A stretch of 64,000 nt of DNA from Halobacterium sp. CBA1132 (GTDB lineage Archaea > Halobacteriota > Halobacteria > Halobacteriales > Halobacteriaceae): the NCBI RefSeq assembly GCF_001485535.1, contig NZ_BCMZ01000001.1:2170001-2234000 (forward strand), read 5' to 3'. Positions within the stretch are counted from its first letter, which is position 1, and the number at the start of each line of letters is the position of its first letter. A program made the translations under genes and the position numbers. Positions 61,058 to 64,000 of the stretch are shown in pieces. The notes below the pieces were generated by a model. The model was not told the DNA's origin. It saw only the letters and a list, made by a program, of their open reading frames with translations, and made no database searches.

Positions 61058-62155
61058 ATGCTGCTCGTGCTGTGCGTGGACCTCGACGACGACCTCGGTC
61101 GCAAGACCGGCGTGCCGACGCCCGTGGTCGGTCGCAACGAGGTCGAGCACGCCGCGGTGTCGCTGGCGGAAGCCGACCCCGAGGACAGCGACGTGAACGT
61201 CCTCTTCGAGGGCGTCCACCTCCACGACAAGTACAGCACCGACGAAGACGTGGAGGTCGCCGCCGTCACCGGCCTCGAACGCGGCGACGTCGCCGCGAAC
61301 CGTAAGGTCGGCCGCGAAGTCGACGAGGTGCTCGCGAGCGTCCAGAGCGACGACCCCGTCCGCGCGGTGGTCGTCACGGACGGCGCGCAGGACGAGTCCG
61401 TCGTCCCGGTCATCCGCTCGCGCGTGCCCATCGACGCCGTCAAGCGCGTCGTCGTGCGGCAGGCCCAGGACCTCGAATCGATGTACTACACGCTCAAGCA
61501 GGTGATGAACGACCCCGAGACCCGCGGGACGCTGCTGGTGCCGCTGGGAATCCTGTTGCTCATCTACCCGCTGGCGGTGCTCGCGGACGTGCTCGGACTT
61601 CCGGGCGCCGTCCTCGGCGTCTCCTCGGCAGCGGTCGGACTGTACGCGCTGTTCCGCGGCCTCGGCCTCGAATCGACCGTGGACGCCGGCGTCGAGCGCG
61701 TGCGCTCGGGGCTATATACGGGCCGTGTGACGCTCATCACGTACGTCGTCGCGGCCGCCCTGCTGGTCATCGGTGGCGTCGAAGGGGTGAACGAACTCGC
61801 CGCGGTCCGCGAGAGCACCGCGGAGTCGCTGGCGCCGTCGACGGTGCTGGCGGCGCTCACGTACGGCGCCGTCCGGTGGTTCGCGGCCGCCGGCCTCACG
61901 ACGAGTCTCGGGCAGGTCACCGACGAGTACCTCGCCGAGCGCTTCCGCTGGCGGTACCTCAACGCCCCCTTCTACGTGCTCTCTATCGCCGCTGTCCTCC
62001 ACATGCTGTCGGCGTTTTTCCTCGGGTACGTCACGCTCACCGAACTCGCCGCGGTGCTGACGGCGGGGACGCTGGTGAGCGTGCTGTCGACGCTGACGTT
62101 CGCGGTCGTCGAGTCGTGGCGAGCCGAGCGGAAGGGCGGCCCGGACGCCGCCTAG
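61058..62155 (+). CDS. DUF373 family membrane protein
   Basis: 365 residues. The N-terminal 150 residues are soluble: MLLVLCVDLDDDLGRKTGV, RNEVEHAAVSLAEADPEDSDVN and VVVTDGAQDESVVPVIRSRVP are DUF373 blocks. Six or seven membrane helices follow (from about 155). The family is found mostly in archaea and has no known function. The last four bases overlap the end of the convergent GGPP synthase gene. Confidence 0.87.
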   Translation: MLLVLCVDLDDDLGRKTGVPTPVVGRNEVEHAAVSLAEADPEDSDVNVLFEGVHLHDKYSTDEDVEVAAVTGLERGDVAANRKVGREVDEVLASVQSDDPVRAVVVTDGAQDESVVPVIRSRVPIDAVKRVVVRQAQDLESMYYTLKQVMNDPETRGTLLVPLGILLLIYPLAVLADVLGLPGAVLGVSSAAVGLYALFRGLGLESTVDAGVERVRSGLYTGRVTLITYVVAAALLVIGGVEGVNELAAVRESTAESLAPSTVLAALTYGAVRWFAAAGLTTSLGQVTDEYLAERFRWRYLNAPFYVLSIAAVLHMLSAFFLGYVTLTELAAVLTAGTLVSVLSTLTFAVVESWRAERKGGPDAA

Positions 62156-62994
62156 GCTTCCCGGGAGACGACGAACTCCGCGAGATACTCCAAGTAGTCG
62201 TAGGCTTCCCCCGCCGGCAGGTCGAGGCTGTCGAGGGCCTCCATCGCGCGCTCGCTCTCGCGTTCGGCGAGCGCGTTCAACTCCGCCGGCGAACGGTCGG
62301 TGACGCGAACGATGCTCGGACGGTCCATCTCCTCGTCGATGCCCGCGGGCTTTCCGAGGTCCTCGCTGTCCGCGGTGGCGTCGAGGACATCGTCCCGAAT
62401 CTGGAACGCGACGCCGACCCGTTCGGCGTACTCCCCGAGCGCCTCTATCGAGCGGCCGTCCGCGTCCGCGGCAATCGCGCCGAGCTCCGCGGCCGCGCGG
62501 AACAGCGCGCCCGTCTTCCGGCGCGCCAACTCCATGTACTCGGCTTCCGTCTCGGGCCGGTCGACGAGTTCGATGGCCTCGCCCTCACCGAGCTCGACGA
62601 GCGCATCGGTCACGCACTCCATCGCACGCGGGTCCCGGGAGAACAGCGCGAACGCCTCCCCGAGCAGGCCGTTCGACGCAATCAGCGCGGGGCCGTGCTG
62701 GAACTCCGCCCACGCGCTGGCCTTCCCGCGGCGGAGCGCCGACTGGTCGATGATGTCGTCGACGACGAGGGAGGCGTTGTGCACGAGTTCGACGCCGACC
62801 GCGAACCCCATCGCGTCCTCGCTGTCCCCGCCGGCGGCCTCGCAGACGAGCACGGTGAGCGTCGGCCGCACGCGCTTGCCGCCCGCGAGCACGACGTGTT
62901 CGAGTTCGTCGCTGAGTTCCGACGGCTCCACGGCCGCGACGGTCTCCGCGAGCCGCTGTTCGATGGCGGCGCGGCGCGCCTCCACGTACTCCAT
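62152..62994 (-). CDS. idsA: Geranylgeranyl diphosphate synthase-type prenyltransferase
   Basis: 280 residues. The first aspartate-rich motif is DDIID (79-83) and the second is DDVLD (201-205). The residues before the first motif (HNASLVV) are small, compatible with C20 or C25 products. It builds the isoprenoid chains for membrane lipids, used later with CarS. ATG 62994 is chosen because the in-frame ORF upstream lacks family sequence. Its end overlaps the DUF373 gene by four bases. Confidence 0.93.
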   Translation of the reverse strand: MEYVEARRAAIEQRLAETVAAVEPSELSDELEHVVLAGGKRVRPTLTVLVCEAAGGDSEDAMGFAVGVELVHNASLVVDDIIDQSALRRGKASAWAEFQHGPALIASNGLLGEAFALFSRDPRAMECVTDALVELGEGEAIELVDRPETEAEYMELARRKTGALFRAAAELGAIAADADGRSIEALGEYAERVGVAFQIRDDVLDATADSEDLGKPAGIDEEMDRPSIVRVTDRSPAELNALAERESERAMEALDSLDLPAGEAYDYLEYLAEFVVSREA

Positions 62995-63109
62995 TACCCG
63001 TCTCTCGGGGATTCGCGCGGAAATATATGACGGGATTTCCCGGCCAGCGGCGCGCACGCGTCGCTTCCGGTCCGACAGAACCGCGAAGAAAACGTGAGTC
63101 GTCGAGCGC

Positions 63110-64000
63110 TCAGACGCTCGGCGCGTCCCCGCCGAACTCCTCGATGAGCGCGGGCACGACGTCGAAGAGGTCGCCGACGACGCCGTAGTCCGCGATGTCG
63201 AAGATGGGCGCGTTCGGGTCGGTGTTCACCGCGATAATGGTGTCCGCGCCCTTCATCCCGGCGACGTGCTGGACGGCGCCCGAGATACCGATTGCGAGGT
63301 AGACGTCCGGCGTCACCTGCTTGCCGGACTGGCCGACCTGCCGGTTCTTCGGGAGCCAGCCGTTGTCCACGATGGGGCGCGACGAGGAGAGCGTCGCGCC
63401 GGTGACTTCGGCGAGTTTCTCGACGAGTTCGAGGTTCTCCTCCTCCTCGATGCCGCGGCCGATGGAGACGAGGAAGTCCGCGTCGCCGATGTCGACGTCG
63501 CCGCCGCCGACCTCCTCGAAGCCCTTCACGTTCGACCGAACGGCGTCCTCGTCGATGTCGACGTCGAACGCCGAAATTTCGGCGTCGCCAGTACCCTCAG
63601 CAGGCGGCCACTCGCCGCCACGAATCGACACCGCGAACGGACCTTCTGCGACGTCGACGGTCGTCTCGACCTTCGAGCCGTACATCTCGCGGGTGACTTC
63701 CAGCGTGCCGTCCGCGTAGTCGAGGTCGGTCGCGTCGGAGACGTACGGGCGGTCGAGGCGCGTCGCGACCGCGGGCGCGTAATCGAGGCCGTTGACGCTG
63801 TTAGGCACCACGACGACCTCTGGGTCGAGTTCTTCCGCGAGCGCCACGACCGCCTGCGTGTAGACGTCGTGGTTGAACTCCTCGCCGTAGTCGACGGTGT
63901 GAATCGCGTCGACGCCGTCGCGGTTCAGTTCCTCGGTGAACGACTCGACGTTCCCCGAGACGACGGCGGCGTGGAGGTCGCCGCCCGTGGCGTCCGCGAG
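63110..64000 (-). CDS. etfA: Electron transfer flavoprotein alpha subunit, 5'-truncated by the window edge
   Basis: The frame stays open to the end of the window, so the N-terminus is missing; 296 codons remain. The C-terminal FAD domain is clear: SIGRGIEEEENLELVEKLA, SRPIVDNGWLPKNRQVGQSG and LYLAIGISG-like YLAIGISGAVQHVAGM, then NTDPNAPIFDIADYGVVGDL. EtfA and EtfB pass electrons from acyl-CoA dehydrogenases to the respiratory chain. It stands 115 bp from the prenyltransferase gene. Confidence 0.95.
   Translation of the reverse strand, partial: LADATGGDLHAAVVSGNVESFTEELNRDGVDAIHTVDYGEEFNHDVYTQAVVALAEELDPEVVVVPNSVNGLDYAPAVATRLDRPYVSDATDLDYADGTLEVTREMYGSKVETTVDVAEGPFAVSIRGGEWPPAEGTGDAEISAFDVDIDEDAVRSNVKGFEEVGGGDVDIGDADFLVSIGRGIEEEENLELVEKLAEVTGATLSSSRPIVDNGWLPKNRQVGQSGKQVTPDVYLAIGISGAVQHVAGMKGADTIIAVNTDPNAPIFDIADYGVVGDLFDVVPALIEEFGGDAPSV

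Overview
This window is chromosomal DNA from a haloarchaeon (class Halobacteria). The DNA is very GC-rich, the predicted proteins are strikingly acidic, and many genes are leaderless, with a TATA-like box about 25-30 bp before the start codon. Archaeal marker genes are spread throughout: thermosome, aRF1, L40e, Tsr3, TiaS, Twy1, Trm1, CarS, geranylgeranyl diphosphate synthase, CTP-dependent RibK, GfcR and haloarchaeal-type isocitrate lyase and malate synthase. I see no rRNA, transposase, integrase, CRISPR array or replication origin. Most of the window is core housekeeping sequence.

Layout. 1-7.1 kb: end of a GT2 glycosyltransferase plus GtrA, a CPA1/TrkA antiporter, an acyl-CoA ligase, an MBL hydrolase and a PiT phosphate permease. 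7.2-14 kb: seryl-tRNA synthetase, an F420-dependent LLM oxidoreductase, Tsr3, L40e, GNAT, a second MBL hydrolase, DUF5786, DUF99 and a type IV uracil-DNA glycosylase. 14-17 kb: a lower-GC phosphonate-type ABC transporter (PhnE, PhnC, PhnD). 17-24.4 kb: HisH, a SWIM protein, the glyoxylate bypass operon (a 43-codon ORF, aceA, aceB), Trm1, BrkB and PAP2. 24.4-31 kb: glutamine synthetase divergent from an Lrp regulator, thermosome, a TRAM protein, tRNA-Ser(GGA) and RidA. 31-40 kb: IlvA, MATE, citrate synthase, a PhoU-TrkA_C protein, an AstE-like protein and a threonine synthase-like enzyme. 40-50 kb: TiaS, an HTH regulator, a HalX-like protein, glutaredoxin, an NCS2 permease, GfcR, PyrE, CarS, proline dehydrogenase, DUF502 and IlvE. 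50-64 kb: NhaC, an FNR-like reductase, RibB-RibK, Twy1, ArgS, MinD, aRF1, a zinc-ribbon protein, an unusual radical SAM protein, DUF373, GGPP synthase and EtfA, which is cut by the window end.

The most interesting signal is non-coding. Six long copies and one short core of a dispersed structured element (called class A here) lie at gene 3' ends. Each long copy lies downstream of a gene in sense orientation: after the SWIM gene, thermosome, tRNA-Ser, the AstE-like gene, carS and the aRF1 gene. The copies share a T5-containing outer stem, a second A-run, a GTGAA motif and an ATGCTCG-like motif. Paired positions change together between copies (GC/GC, AC/GT, CC/GG in the outer stem; C/G, T/A, A/T next to GTGAA). 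A second recurrent signal is a hairpin cap of the form GA-NN-NNA-NN-GA on unrelated, compensating stems. Related palindromes have inserted in frame into two coding genes (a GNAT enzyme and the threonine synthase-like enzyme). At three sites (thermosome, tRNA-Ser, glutaredoxin) the 3' end of the neighbouring gene is duplicated around such material. Together these suggest a high-copy family of mobile palindromic or REP-like elements that settles at gene ends and may act as a terminator or 3'-UTR structure. I infer this from sequence comparison inside the window only.
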